This document shows, piece by piece, positions 21,648 through 31,092 of a stretch of DNA of 64,000 bases; within the stretch, counting starts at the first letter, position 1; every line of letters starts with the position of its first letter. A program made the translations under genes and the position numbers. The notes below the pieces were generated by a model that saw only the letters and a list, made by a program, of their open reading frames with translations, was not told the origin of the DNA and ran no database searches. Source of the stretch: Pseudocercospora fijiensis CIRAD86. Lineage: Eukaryota > Ascomycota > Dothideomycetes > Mycosphaerellales > Mycosphaerellaceae. Where the stretch lies: NCBI RefSeq assembly GCF_000340215.1, contig NW_006921540.1, forward strand, positions 2,975,486-3,039,485, given 5' to 3'.

Positions 21648-21667
21648 CCGAACTACTACGGGGTCTA
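21648..21667 (+). repeat. hAT right terminal inverted repeat
   Basis: CCGAACTACTACGGGGTCTA is the reverse complement of the left end with one mismatch. The target duplication CGGATTCC follows at 21,668-21,675. Confidence 0.93.
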
Positions 21668-21675
21668 CGGATTCC

Positions 21676-22835
21676 TATATATACGACAACGAGTTCTAGA
21701 ATATATTAAGAAATGTCTACAATATTAGCGTAACAAGGCTAATAGACACGCTAAGTATAGATATATCTAATTTAGGACGCTACTAGATAAACTATAGGAC
21801 GAAGTTATAATAGACTTTATTACGAAACTACCGAAGTCTAAAGATCCGGTTATAGGATATAGCTACGATATAATACTTGTTATAGTCGATAGGCTTACGA
21901 AATATATATACTTTATTCCTACTAACGAAGCAAGTACGGTAGAGCAACTCGGATACCTCGTACTAGATAGACTTATACGATACTACGGATTCCTAAGGAC
22001 CTATATTACGGATAGAGACAAGCTCTTTACGTTAAACTACTAGAAGACGCTTATAGCGACACTTAGAATTAAGCACAAGCTATTAACGGTATACTATCTA
22101 TAGATAGACGGCTAAACGGAAATCAAGAATTAGGCCTTAGAGATATACTTACGGCACTACGTTAATTATATACAAAACAATTAGGCATCGCTATTGCCTA
22201 TAGCACAACTTGCACTAAACAACTAATAATCTAAGACTACGAAAGAGATACTATTCTTCGCTAATTTTAGGAAATATCCGTAGCTATTCGGGGAATAGTA
22301 TTTATAGTATCTATATACGGATAAAGCGATAGTCGCTTTAGAAGACTTAAAGCAGGTATATAAACAATTGCAAAGGGCAATTGCCGAGTCTTAAGAAAAG
22401 ATTACGGGACCGTATAATGCTAAACGAAAAATAGCACCTTAGCTAAAAAAGGGGGATAAGGTCTACCTCCTAATAAAGAATCTAAAAACCCGGAGATCGA
22501 CTAAGAAACTAGACTACGTTAAAGTCGGGCTATTTTTGATTAATAAGCCTAAAGGACTAGTTAATTACCGACTTAAACTACCGGACGACGCAAAAATCTA
22601 CCTAGTATTCTATATCTCTATATTAGAACCTATAGACGCCGAAATACCGTATTAAGAAACATTTCACTTCTAACCTAAGGAAGAAAATAAGTTTAAAGTC
22701 GAGAAAATCCTAGACTAGCAAGGTTAGAAATACCTTATTAAATAGAAAGGATACCTATATTTAGAAAACACTTAGGAACTAAAAGAAAACCTATAGAACT
22801 GTTAGCAGATAATTAAAAAATATTAAAACTAGACA
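21676..22835 (+). pseudogene. gypsy integrase core and C-terminal chromodomain
   Basis: Continuation of pol after the hAT insertion. Zinc-finger end: VLEYIKKCLQYQRNKANRH. Catalytic core: VIIDFITKLPKSKDPVIGYS, YGFLRTYITDRDKLFT, LLTVYYPQIDGQTEIKNQ and the downstream YLRHYVNYIQNNQASLLPIA. The C-terminal part has YRLKLPDDAKIYLVFYISIL. A chromodomain follows at about 22,695-22,830 (VEKILDQQGQKYLIK, KGYLYLENT, ELKENLQNCQQIIKKY). Chromodomains in this family direct integration to heterochromatin by binding histone H3 methylated at K9 (family knowledge). Stops mark Gln/Trp sites. Confidence 0.9.
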
Positions 22836-23099
22836 AAAGGGAAATAACTAGTATAGGAATTAAACCTACGACCTCTTAGACCCTATCGATTATAGCGCCT
22901 TAGAGTCCTTAACGACCTAGGGTAGTATAGCTCGAGGAGCGGGGACTCTAATAGCGTACCTAGCAACTATATCTTTTATAGCTAAGAATTATACTATTAC
23001 TACTAGACTAACTAGCTAGAAGATAAAATAGATAGGAAATACTAAAAATATATACCTTTAGGATACTAGATTCTCGGCACTCCTACTAGGAATTTTAGA

Positions 23100-23660
23100 G
23101 ATAGGCTAGGATGTCCTATCTAGACGACTCTAGTTATAAGGCGATATCTATAATCGGCTATCTAGGGGAAACGGCTCGTTAGTAGGCAACGAGAATAATA
23201 TCGGCTCTATAGGCGAAGAGCCTAGCTCTCTTTCGAGCTCCTCTACCTATTAAATAGAGGCTTCCTCTACCTTAAGAGCTTATATCTCCCGATTTTCCTT
23301 TATACGTAGCGACTTGCGTAAGCGGCGGACCTTTACGTAGTACTCGAAGAGTCTCCGCGTAAGAAGGTCCTCCTTCTCTTCGGCTGCCTTAAGATCTTTA
23401 GCTATCTTTAGACGCGCCTTCCGGATTTTTTTATACTCTATATAAGTAACTTATATATTATAGGACTAGCCGTATAGGGCGTACTCGGAGTAGCGACTAG
23501 AACGAAGATCGACCTTATAGGATTTACTAGCCTATTTGTAATAAAAGTAGCGGGTCGGTATTTCGAGATAGTCGGCGAGGATATTATTTGCAATATTCTT
23601 CTTACGCTAGCGAGAAGACAAGTCCTTCGATAACTTTAGTATAATAAAGAAGTTAGAATT
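23100..23660 (-). pseudogene. Unrecognised minus-strand coding remnant before the LTR
   Basis: On the minus strand a frame with RIP-type stops reads NNILADYLEIPTRYFYYKQ, KSYKVDLRSSRYSEYALYG, ARLKIAKDLKAAEEKEDLLT and RRLRKSLRIKENRE, with a helical, charged second half. Proteins of this layout (a Cys-poor short domain followed by a coiled coil) are common hypothetical ORFs beside fungal gypsy elements. I cannot name the family. Confidence 0.4.
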
Positions 23661-23706
23661 AGAAAGTTCCGGAATAAGAGACTATTCCGCTTAAGGAGGG
23701 GGATAG

Positions 23707-24052
23707 TATTACGGATCTAATTAGTTAGAGTCCTTATATAATCTTAGAGCGACGCTAAGACTAGTAGGCTAAGCTATCGCTCTATCTTACTAGGAGCGAT
23801 AGGAGCGGTCGAGAGCGATAGCGTCGCTTACGTCGCTTACGACTATAGACAAGATATCTCCTTTATATTTAGGAACGCCGGAATGCCCTTATAGCTCGAG
23901 GCGTTTAACTTATATTACCTACTTACTAATTGGAATTACCTTTATACTAATTATTCTGTCTCTACCTCCCGCTTATATTAGCCTCTCTAAAGAAGCCTCG
24001 GCTTGCACGTAATAAGAAGTTACCTAACGATCTATCGCGAGTAACCGTAACA
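23707..24052 (+). repeat. 3' LTR of the chromovirus element
   Basis: A purine tract (GGAGGGGGA) ends at 23,706. The LTR begins TATTACGG, a RIP form of TGTTACGG, and ends CCGTAACA at 24,052, so the two ends are inverted repeats (TGTTACGG/CCGTAACA). Length is 346 bp. ATCTA follows and would be the 5-bp target duplicate. Confidence 0.82.
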
Positions 24053-24385
24053 ATCTACTATCGACTATTATTAACAAAAGAGGATTTGAAAAGGGTATGA
24101 AAGGCTCCGCAATCGACTAGCCTTTACTCAATTGCGACTTGAAATGCCACAAGCGACTTGCTTTTCTCTAGAATAATGGCATCTTCGTGGAGTCTCGTTA
24201 CGATGGACTGCGAGAGAGGTCCTTTATACGTCGACGAGGTAGCAGGAAGTCAGCAGGTCCTGTCAGGTACCTGGAATTTGTAGTAGTCTTTCGAGTAGGA
24301 CGCTTGGGATCCGTCTTCCTTAAGTTGTGGAGGAGCCAAGCTCTCCAGAGTCCACTAGGTACCAAACTGGAATGACCTCGATACC
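24053..24385. other. Boundary between RIP-degraded DNA and gene island 1
   Basis: From about 24,060 TpG/CpA-containing words (TTGAAAAGGG, CAATTG, TGCCACAAGCG) become common again. Base composition switches within less than 100 bp of the LTR end. No gene is visible before the ATG at 24,386. The region may hold that gene's promoter. Confidence 0.7.
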
Positions 24386-24793
24386 ATGCCAGCAACAGCC
24401 AACATCCTCGAACGTAACGTAGTAGTAGTAGGTGCAGGATTTAGAGGCTGCTACCTCCTCCATCTCCTTCGAGAGCAAGGTTTCTCGGCCACAGTACTAG
24501 AAGCAGGAAAGAGAACTGGAGGAGTCTGGGCTTGGTCGTGCTATCCTGGAGCCCGTGTCGACACCTTGGCGGTGGAAACGAATAGTTGGTATATGGGAGC
24601 CAATGTGCCGGGCAAGAAGAAAGAGTATTTTCTGTATATGGGAGGAATGCCAATGTGAGTTCCATGCTCTCTCGGAGTGAGTCGGTTCCCGACGTTGGCT
24701 GACTGACCATTTGCTTTCAGGTGGCACGAGGCGTGTGTGAAGTCGTTGGAAGGGTGGAAGGATTTCGAGACCATGAGACCGGCGGACGCATAA
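24386..24793 (+). pseudogene. Flavin-monooxygenase-like N-terminal remnant
   Basis: Exon 1 is 24,386-24,654 and exon 2 is 24,721-24,793, with a GTGAGT...TTTCAG intron. Together they encode 113 residues. Residues about 10-40 read NVVVVGAGFRGCYLLHLLRE, an FAD-binding GxGxxG Rossmann motif, then GGVWAW and YPGARVD, diagnostic of Baeyer-Villiger-type flavin monooxygenases. Full-length enzymes have over 500 residues. Here the reading frame ends soon after YPGARVD, with no NADPH-binding motif, and no continuation is recognisable downstream in any frame. It is best read as a truncated relic at the TE border, although a short expressed protein cannot be excluded. Confidence 0.65.
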
Positions 24794-25531
24794 CGATTGG
24801 CGTTTCGATGTCACGATGCGAGCGGAGGGTTGTTGTTGATGAAGAGACGAAGAGACCACCGACAGCTTTTCGCTTTTGCCAAGCGAACCAGTTCTATTTT
24901 TGGCAAGGCTTGGCATTGTGCTGACAACTTTCATCTTTCCATTGAGCTTTTGAGATCTCTTCTACAATGCCTGAGGTTGCCCACACGTCCGTATGCTCCG
25001 GACAGCGAAGAGTAGGCTGGCCTCTCCGCCCCGCCCCGCCCCGCCCCGCCCCGCCCCGCCCTTTCCAGTGACCCCCATCAGCGTTCACGTTCACGTGGCG
25101 AGACGAGCGGCAGGCCAAATGCCCAGCACTTCTTGCGCGGACGCCGGACGCGGACGACGTGATCGCCTTTGGTGGCCAAATCGGTACCCCGTAGACGAGC
25201 GGTGATTGCCAATTGGCAGAGCGCAGCATTTCGAGCCTCTACCGCCAAGCTTCAAGCCTTGTGGTGGTGGCTTCTTCATCTCAGGCCAACACGGATACTT
25301 GCTAGAATGGCGTGCTTTTGCGTTATTGAGCACGAGCTTTACCCTCACTCACTCCTGTGCCTTTATAACATTCTTCACCGCAGGCATGTGTGACTCCCCA
25401 CGTACTTCGACCACGTGCCACTGGTGAGAATAGCAGACTCTTTCAACTACACGATCAAAGCGGCTCTCGGCGAGGCATTGAACAGCATTGAAGCATCAAC
25501 ATCGATCCTGGGGTTCCTTGTTGGCAGCTCT
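24794..25531. other. Intergenic region
   Basis: I see no supported gene. Several open stretches in all frames overlap each other and lack family signals. A GC-rich pentanucleotide array lies at 25,026-25,061. The part before 25,415 should contain the promoter of the UPF0643-type gene. Confidence 0.5.
25026..25061 (+). repeat. (CCGCC)n microsatellite
   Basis: Seven uninterrupted CCGCC pentamers over 36 bp, in otherwise mixed-composition sequence. It could form a G-quadruplex-like structure on the minus strand. Confidence 0.95.
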
Positions 25532-26383
25532 ATGGCGGCGCCAGCGGATCCAATCCCAACAACCAGTGCTCACCGCAAAATCTTTCGCAACCCCGATCCA
25601 GCGCCTTTACTCGAAATGCAACGCACTGCGCGTGCAGAAGCCAGATCGCAGCTCTCACCACTCGACAATATCGAATCCGAAGCTGAAAAGCCAAGTATCT
25701 CCACAGGCCTCCTTCTATCGGCGTCGCTCAAGCTTGATGCTACACATCTGGTCAGCTCTCCGTATTCGGATTTCGTAAATCAGCTCGACTTGCAAGCCCT
25801 GGAAACGCCATACAAGCTCTTCGCTTTCGCCCTCGGCGCCCTTGAACCAATTCGTGGAGACTATGCTACAGCGCCGTATCTCGAATCCTTCAATTGGCCC
25901 GACGTGTTTGCCTTGTTGCGACACCTGTGCGTGCAGACTGGGTATCAATGGCAGAAGCGTGCCTTCTACACCGTCATCTTCCGCTCGACTCTCCAGCCAG
26001 GTGTCGACCGTGATAGGCTCGGACTGCTGGACAAGAAGTCTCACGAAGAGGCTTGCGCGAGCGGAGGACTGTTGAAGTATTGGTTCGGAACCTGCGATGA
26101 AGAGCGCCGGAATCTTGCCACCTGTGAGTTCTCTGCCATACCGCTCTCAACTCCTGCTGACAGTTATTGGTAGGTCTATGGCGCAGTCGTGAAGATGCTC
26201 GAGCAGGCGGAAGCGGTCCGTGGCATGCCAAAGCTAGAGCTGCCGCAAGAACCATGTGAGTGATCTCCATGCTTGGATGTAGTGATCCCGCTGACCGATA
26301 ACAGGTACGAGAACATCACATTCCACGTCCATCAGCTCGTCGTCGAGGATGGCGCGACTTCATGGCGACTGGAAGAGTTGTAG
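25532..26383 (+). CDS. UPF0643-type conserved fungal protein
   Basis: Exons are 25,532-26,123, 26,174-26,255 and 26,305-26,383. Introns are GTGAGT...GGTAG and GTGAGT...AACAG. The product is 250 residues from the ATG at 25,532. An in-frame upstream ATG at 25,415 would give 289. I prefer 25,532 because the upstream residues look like translated 5'UTR, but this is not proven. The C-terminal block created by splicing, NLATCLWRSREDARAGGSGP, followed by WHAKARAAARTMYENITFHV and a final SWRLEEL, matches my recollection of fungal UPF0643 proteins. Function is unknown. No signal peptide or membrane segment is seen. Codons are normal, with no RIP. Confidence 0.75.
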
Positions 26384-26771
26384 TGAGCTGTTCGAGCTTG
26401 AGACTACTTTCGTGGGTTGATGAGTATTTCCAGTCTTGACCTTGGCGTGGCGTTGGCTGGCGTGTGATATCTGAGCATACAGAGATCAGATTCGTTTGCA
26501 TTGTACTTTGAATCCACACATTAGAACACTCATTATTCGATGTCGTGGTTGGTAGAACTTGCTGGGCTGACTTCTTGTGGTAGGCTAGAATACCTCTACA
26601 GCAAGCGCGCCACACCAAGCTGGCCCCACCGGTGACGTATGACACGCAACTCTTGCCAATGCCGCGGTCTGCATTTATCTTTCATCATCTTGTTTCTACA
26701 ACCAGAACAGCAATAATAGCTGACAAAGCTGATCCTCGATCTCCGCGAGCATAAAGACGGAATCTACCAAC
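26384..26771. other. Intergenic region
   Basis: Between the UPF0643-type and DUF4185-type genes. No gene is supported. The last part is presumably the promoter/5'UTR of the next gene. Confidence 0.5.
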
Positions 26772-28135
26772 ATGGACAAATTGAAGCAGAAGTTCAATGA
26801 ATTCACGGACGGTCTGTGAGTCCCTATTGTGATCATGATCACGATCCTGACTTCGCTTTAGGACTCGAGGACTCTGGCCCTCACGATGCCAGAGGAACTC
26901 AGAACAAGCCTCAGGATGCGCACCCAGACCAGGGCCCTAATGGTCTAGCGCAGGCGCAACTCAGCCAGTCACAGGCACAGTCAACTCAGATGCCCATGAA
27001 TCCCCAGTCAAACAGCAAACCTGGACAACCTGTCATTCCTAGAATCAAGGGCGAGCCTCGACTCCTAGGCTTGGTCGGTGATCCAGGCTTGAATCGGGAC
27101 TCAGGAGGCTCTGTACGCTTCGGCAATCGCGTTTTCTGGACATATCGAGACACACAGCTGTGCAACTCCGACGGCAGTGTTCGCATGTTCCCAATCATCT
27201 CAAGCACGGCGTCATGGTCAGACTACAGCAAAGATGGCGGACCTGACCTTCAACCAGCCCGTGGCGATCCACTCAAAAGTGTTGTTCTACGCCAGTATGG
27301 CAAGAATCAAGAGGCACAATCTTTCTTCCACAATATGCCGCATATCTGCGAGGCACCGGCTGGGAACAAGAATGACGGGACAAGAATTGCGTTGTGGCCG
27401 GATTCTCCGCCCTTGGTGACTGAAGAACCTCCAGACGGCAAGATCAAAGCCTATACTTGGGTCAGGCAAGCGCACATCGGACATGACTTGAGCGTCAAAA
27501 CCGAGCATCCCGCCACGATTCTCTACAGGACTGACTACCATCCCTCCACGTTCCACTCCCACCACGACCTACCCAAGGTCACAGCCGTAGACGAACAATT
27601 CTGGAAACCTGGTGAGATCGCACACGGCTCATTCGGGAATGTGATCAGAAATGGCATCGCATACCTCTACGGCCGCGAAAAGCACATCACATCTTTGGCT
27701 CGCGTACCCGTCCATGAGATCGAGAACCGGAACGCGTACGAATACTGGGTCAATGGCAGCTGGACGAAGAATATCCCTTCCATCGCGCAGGAAGGGATCA
27801 ACATTCCCAACGCCTGTGCTGGTGGACAGGGTACGTACTACTTCAATGAGCATTGGCAGTGCTATGTCTGGATTGGAGGCGATCCCTTTCCCGGCGCGGA
27901 AATGTACATCACCACAGCCCCCGAGCCGCAGGGTCCTTGGTTGCAACCTCAGATGTTTTACACCGGTCCACGAGGAAACCATTTGCTGGGAGCATATTCC
28001 GTGCAAGCGCATCCGAGCTTGACGTATGGCGAGAAGAGGAATGGGATTTATGTGACTTATACGAAGAACGATGAAGCTGAGAAGGGTGATGTCGCGGGAT
28101 ACACGACGCCTTTGGTCTATGTGGAGTTCGAGTAG
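26772..28135 (+). CDS. DUF4185-type beta-propeller-like protein
   Basis: The ATG is at 26,772. Exon 1 (26,772-26,815, MDKLKQKFNEFTDG) joins exon 2 at 26,893 through a GTGAGT...TGCCAG intron, giving 428 residues. An acceptor at 26,865 would be out of frame. A Gln-rich linker (about residues 20-60) precedes a conserved domain: LLGLVGDPGLNRDSGGSVRF, GNRVFWTYRDTQLCNSDGSV, WPDSPPLVTEE, AYTWVRQAHI, GGQGTYYFNEHWQCYVWIGG and GAYSVQAHPSL. This layout is what I recall for fungal proteins labelled DUF4185, thought to adopt a glycosidase-like propeller. No substrate is known. There is no signal peptide at this start, so it may be intracellular. No RIP damage. Confidence 0.72.
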
Positions 28136-29110
28136 AAGAGGTTGTATTCTACTTACAGGATCCCTCGCGCAAGTGATGATTGACGAGCATGAAAAGGGGG
28201 GGGGGCCGCTCCGACAAATGCAAACGTTTGACTTCTTCATCCATCTCGTATAAGAATTTCCACCTCAAAAAACAACTCAGGTTTCTCGTAGACGACGACC
28301 GACGGCCACTTTGCCTTGCTTATATTCGCATTGACGACCGCCCCAATACCGCTCCAAGCCTTCTAATTGGTGGAATGGGCTAGTGGTATATGCTTCAGCA
28401 CAGGCCCTTAGAGCGACCGCTCCAGCTCTGGAGCAAGGCCCAAATAGGAAGCCTGGCAGATGAAAGCGGTTTAGCCTAGCTAAGCAGCCAGTCGGAGTGC
28501 TACGGAAGGAACGGGGACTAGGCCTATACAGGCGCTTGGCGGGGCTTTGGAGCGATGTTGGAGCGTTCGTCAAAAGTGTAGCGAAATGCAGACGTCTATT
28601 GCCACAAGGGATCGGCCAAGCATCTTAACTTACGGAGGAGCAACGTTAGTTCTATAACTATATTCGTTGAATATTTGCACGATACAGGGAGGAAAGAAAC
28701 ATTGGCATACATTATTGGGCAGGACTTTTGTTCCGCTTGTTGCCTACATTTTCTTGTTGGAAGCCAAGTGTTCAAAAATGGCCTGTTTAGCGAAGAACTT
28801 ATTAGAGGTCGGTCGGTAGTTGGAGTTGGAGTTGGCTCTAGAATACCCTGTAAGGATAGAAGTCTATTAAAAGGAGGTCCATTTTAGTACAAGCTTTTAA
28901 TTACCAACTGCTACATACTTCGTGAGCTGGCCACCTCCGGTTACATCGAGACTGGAGCCTTGGTTTCCAGGATGCGAGATACGAATATATAATACTTGCG
29001 ATCGCTGGCTTTCGACATACAGTGCGGAACACGACCTAAGCTCTACAACAACAGTACAATCAACATCGACACAACAACAGTACAATCAACATCGACACAG
29101 CAAGAACACC
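28136..29110. other. Intergenic region with G10 tract
   Basis: No gene is supported. It holds a run of ten G at 28,196-28,205 and short AT-rich patches after 28,620. A 26-bp tandem duplication just before the next gene is listed separately. The open stretch beginning at 28,922 is the 5' extension of the secreted protein gene and is not thought to be translated. Confidence 0.5.
29045..29096 (+). repeat. Perfect 26-bp tandem duplication in 5'UTR
   Basis: The 26 bases at 29,045-29,070 (starting ACAACAACAGTACAATC) are repeated exactly at 29,071-29,096, 14 bp before the ATG of the small secreted protein. CAA-rich leaders are typical of fungal 5'UTRs. The duplication looks recent. Confidence 0.9.
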
Positions 29111-29491
29111 ATGCGGTCTACACTCGCCATCGCTGCTACTCTCGCCCTCGCATTAACGGTTTCAGCAAATAATCCTGGAGGTCAATGCAGTTGCGGAGCT
29201 CTCCAGAAATGCCAACATGACGGATCGTTTGGATGCATACATGTCTTCGGCAAAACTTCACACTGTGTCAAACAGAAAGACGATCCCGTCTGTGGTGATT
29301 CATGCCTTGCGATCGACTATGGCTATTCCTACCAGTCAACAGAGTAAGTGGCGTGTCTGCGAATTTTCGAGTAACTAGTTCCTAATATGAGATGCAATAA
29401 TAGCGCGGAGAAACTATGTATATGCAGCAATCAGGATGCTAGCAAAGCTGGTGGCTGTGACGCGTCAGGTCCGTCACATGATAGCACGTAA
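29111..29491 (+). CDS. Small secreted cysteine-rich protein
   Basis: Exons are 29,111-29,343 and 29,404-29,491, with a GTAAGT...AATAG intron of 60 bp. They encode 106 residues. Residues 1-19 (MRSTLAIAATLALALTVSA) form a clear signal peptide. The mature part has ten cysteines, enough for five disulfides, in spacing QCSCGALQKC, SFGCIHVF, HCVKQKDDPVCGDSC, LCICSNQ and GGCDASG. I recognise no named family. Small size, secretion and cysteine content match fungal effector-like or defence-type proteins, but that role is inferred. The later in-frame ATG was chosen because the upstream 63 residues would bury the signal peptide. No RIP. Confidence 0.82.
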
Positions 29492-30091
29492 CGTCTTGGC
29501 AGGAGAAGGATCTTCACACTGTATTTTAGACCATAGAATAGCAGAACATAGGCAATCAACGAAGCCATATTGAACAGCTGGCAAGGCAGTATTACGTAAG
29601 TAATCCACTGCGCTGTGCGTGATAGTGGCCAGTGTTAAAAGGACGTGTCCGGGTCACCCAAACCACGATCGATGCGAATTTAACGTAGGTCGATGGAGGG
29701 AGGTGTGTGAGTTGATGCGGTACACGGGCTGTGACCAGCAGGCTTGCGGGTGTACTGTAGAAGCACTATCAGTGCGATCGCCCTTTTGCTTCTAAAGTTT
29801 TAGCAGTGTGATCGACAGTCTAGTCGCTGGCGTATGCAGTAGCGAGAAGCCACTTCATCTGTGATTTGAGTGTCGCTGCGTATCCACTCTTCTCACCTGC
29901 TGTCTTTAGCAAGCTTGTCTCGACCAAGATGTGGTCAGTGGCTTGAAATGCTCTAGACAGCCGCGGCAAAATCCCAAACAGGTCTCGAAGCCACAGTATA
30001 TGTGTTTGCAAAATGTTCGCAACCATTGAGATGCGGTGTATTAGTCCTTTGGATCATCTTCACGTGCTGTTTTGCCCAGTCAGTCATCAGT
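29492..30091. other. Intergenic region
   Basis: No gene is supported. It should contain the terminator of the secreted-protein gene and the promoter of the peroxygenase gene. Open stretches here are short and unsupported. Confidence 0.5.
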
Positions 30092-31092
30092 ATGATATCC
30101 GTCCAAGTCCTCCTGTTTGCTCCGCTGGCATGGGCAGCAGCGGTGCCTGCAGGCCATGCATACCAAGCACCAGGTTCAAACGATGGTAACTCCAACATCG
30201 TCACTTGTAGTCTCAACAAGTAACTGACCTTGAACAGTCCGGTCACCATGCCCTGGTCTCAATTCCCTTGCAAATCATGGCAAGTGTCCACTCGAGGCAA
30301 ATTGAACACTTTCTAACAGCAGGCAGGATTTCTCCCTCGTGATGGCAAAGGCATGTCTCTTGAGATCCTGAACCAAGGACTGAAAGACGGCTTGAACGTC
30401 GGAACAGATTTCACCATCGCCATTGGAGGATTAGGAATCCAAGCCAACCCGAATCCTCTCGCCACGAGTTTCGACCTAGACCAGCTTGACCAGCATAATT
30501 TTCCTATCGAGCACGACGGCAGCTTGTCTCGTCAAGACATCTATGAGACTGGTAACGACCATTCTTTCCAGCAAGACAAGTGGAACCAGGTTCTGGCGTA
30601 CTTTCAAGGGCAGACTGTAGCGACTATCCAAAATGCGTCTTTGGCACGCTATAACAGGATCAAGGTCCAGAGGGCGTTGAATCCGGACAAGTTCATTTAC
30701 GGAGCTCGTCAGTTGGTGCTCAGTACTGGCGAGACGGCCCTTTACTTGTCGACAATGGGGAATCCGAGCACGGGAGATGCTCCTGTCAGTTATGTCAAAT
30801 CTTTGTTCGGTGAGTTCAGGGGGTAGAATCCATGTAGACGTGCGTCGACTGACGATGGCGCTCAGAAAAGGAAAGACTTCCATACGAGCTGGGATGGACC
30901 AAGCCTGACCAGGAGACAAACCTGATGAGCCTTGGTGCTATGGTGCTACAGATCGAGGCCGCGAATCCCGAGGTTCTGCCGGAAGGGTTGTCATTGGGAG
31001 CGGGCACTCTGAGAGATGTGTATGAGCTGAAAGACCCCATTACGGGCAAGCTTCTCAATGCAACGTGCTTGCGGGCCGGAACGTGTGGATGA
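30092..31092 (+). CDS. Heme-thiolate peroxidase (unspecific peroxygenase / chloroperoxidase-like)
   Basis: Four exons (30,092-30,185; 30,238-30,279; 30,327-30,809; 30,866-31,092) encode 281 residues. A signal peptide occupies about residues 1-19 (MISVQVLLFAPLAWAAAVPA). The proximal heme ligand motif PCP is at 35-37 (RSPCPGLNSLANHG) with Cys36 as thiolate ligand. GLNVGTDFTIAIGG and FDLDQLDQHNFPIEHD follow, the latter giving the EHD motif at 107-109 near the Mg site of the family, then SLSRQD, YGARQLVLSTGETALYL and the C-terminal NATCLRAGTCG. These enzymes use H2O2 to oxygenate or halogenate small organic molecules outside the cell. Length fits the short (family I) group. Intron 2 has a rare GC donor (GCAAGT...GGCAG). 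No in-frame stops. Confidence 0.9.

Larger units (their letters stand above)
11569..21667 (+). mobile_element. Complete 10.1-kb hAT transposon carrying two H3-like genes (copy 2)
   Basis: Boundaries are exact. The left end TAGACCCCGTAGTGGTTCGG and the right end (as its reverse complement) TAGACCCCGTAGTAGTTCGG match at 19 of 20 bases, and CGGATTCC flanks both sides. Excision restores the host integrase frame. Subterminal TTTGGTTTGG-type repeats follow both ends, as in other hAT elements. Contents in order are 20-bp and GCCGGC minisatellites, an unknown gene, hAT transposase, H3-A, a 475-bp insertion, a 363-bp unit, H3-B, and a minus-strand ORF with a tRNA-like sequence. At 10,099 bp it is much larger than a standard hAT transposon. 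Confidence 0.95.
9629..24052 (+). mobile_element. Chromovirus-type Ty3/gypsy retrotransposon, split by hAT copy 2
   Basis: The pol of this element runs 9629-11,568, is interrupted by the 10.1-kb hAT element, and resumes at 21,676. Removing the hAT element and one TSD restores an uninterrupted integrase frame (VTRSFGFLYIRQRVLEYI). The C-terminus has a chromodomain, marking a chromovirus. The 3' LTR is 23,707-24,052. The 5' LTR and gag lie left of hAT copy 1, outside the window. All coding sequence is RIP-degraded. Confidence 0.9.

Noticed and set aside
3678..21667. Alternative genetic code in which TAG/TAA mean Gln
   Set aside because: Island genes use CAG/CAA for Gln and end at normal stops. 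In TE DNA Trp codons are also turned into TAG, and copy 2 retains CAA where copy 1 has TAA. RIP-type mutation explains all of this.
24441..24934. Minus-strand open frames opposite the flavin-monooxygenase remnant
   Set aside because: Shadows of the plus-strand GxGxxG-encoding exon, with no domain signal.
27629..28240. 203-codon minus-strand open frame
   Set aside because: Antisense to the DUF4185-type gene, which has a well-conserved plus-strand frame.
28300..28640. Possible structured RNA or gene after the DUF4185-type gene
   Set aside because: Some inverted GC-rich words occur, but no covariance-type structure, ORF or known RNA motif could be supported.
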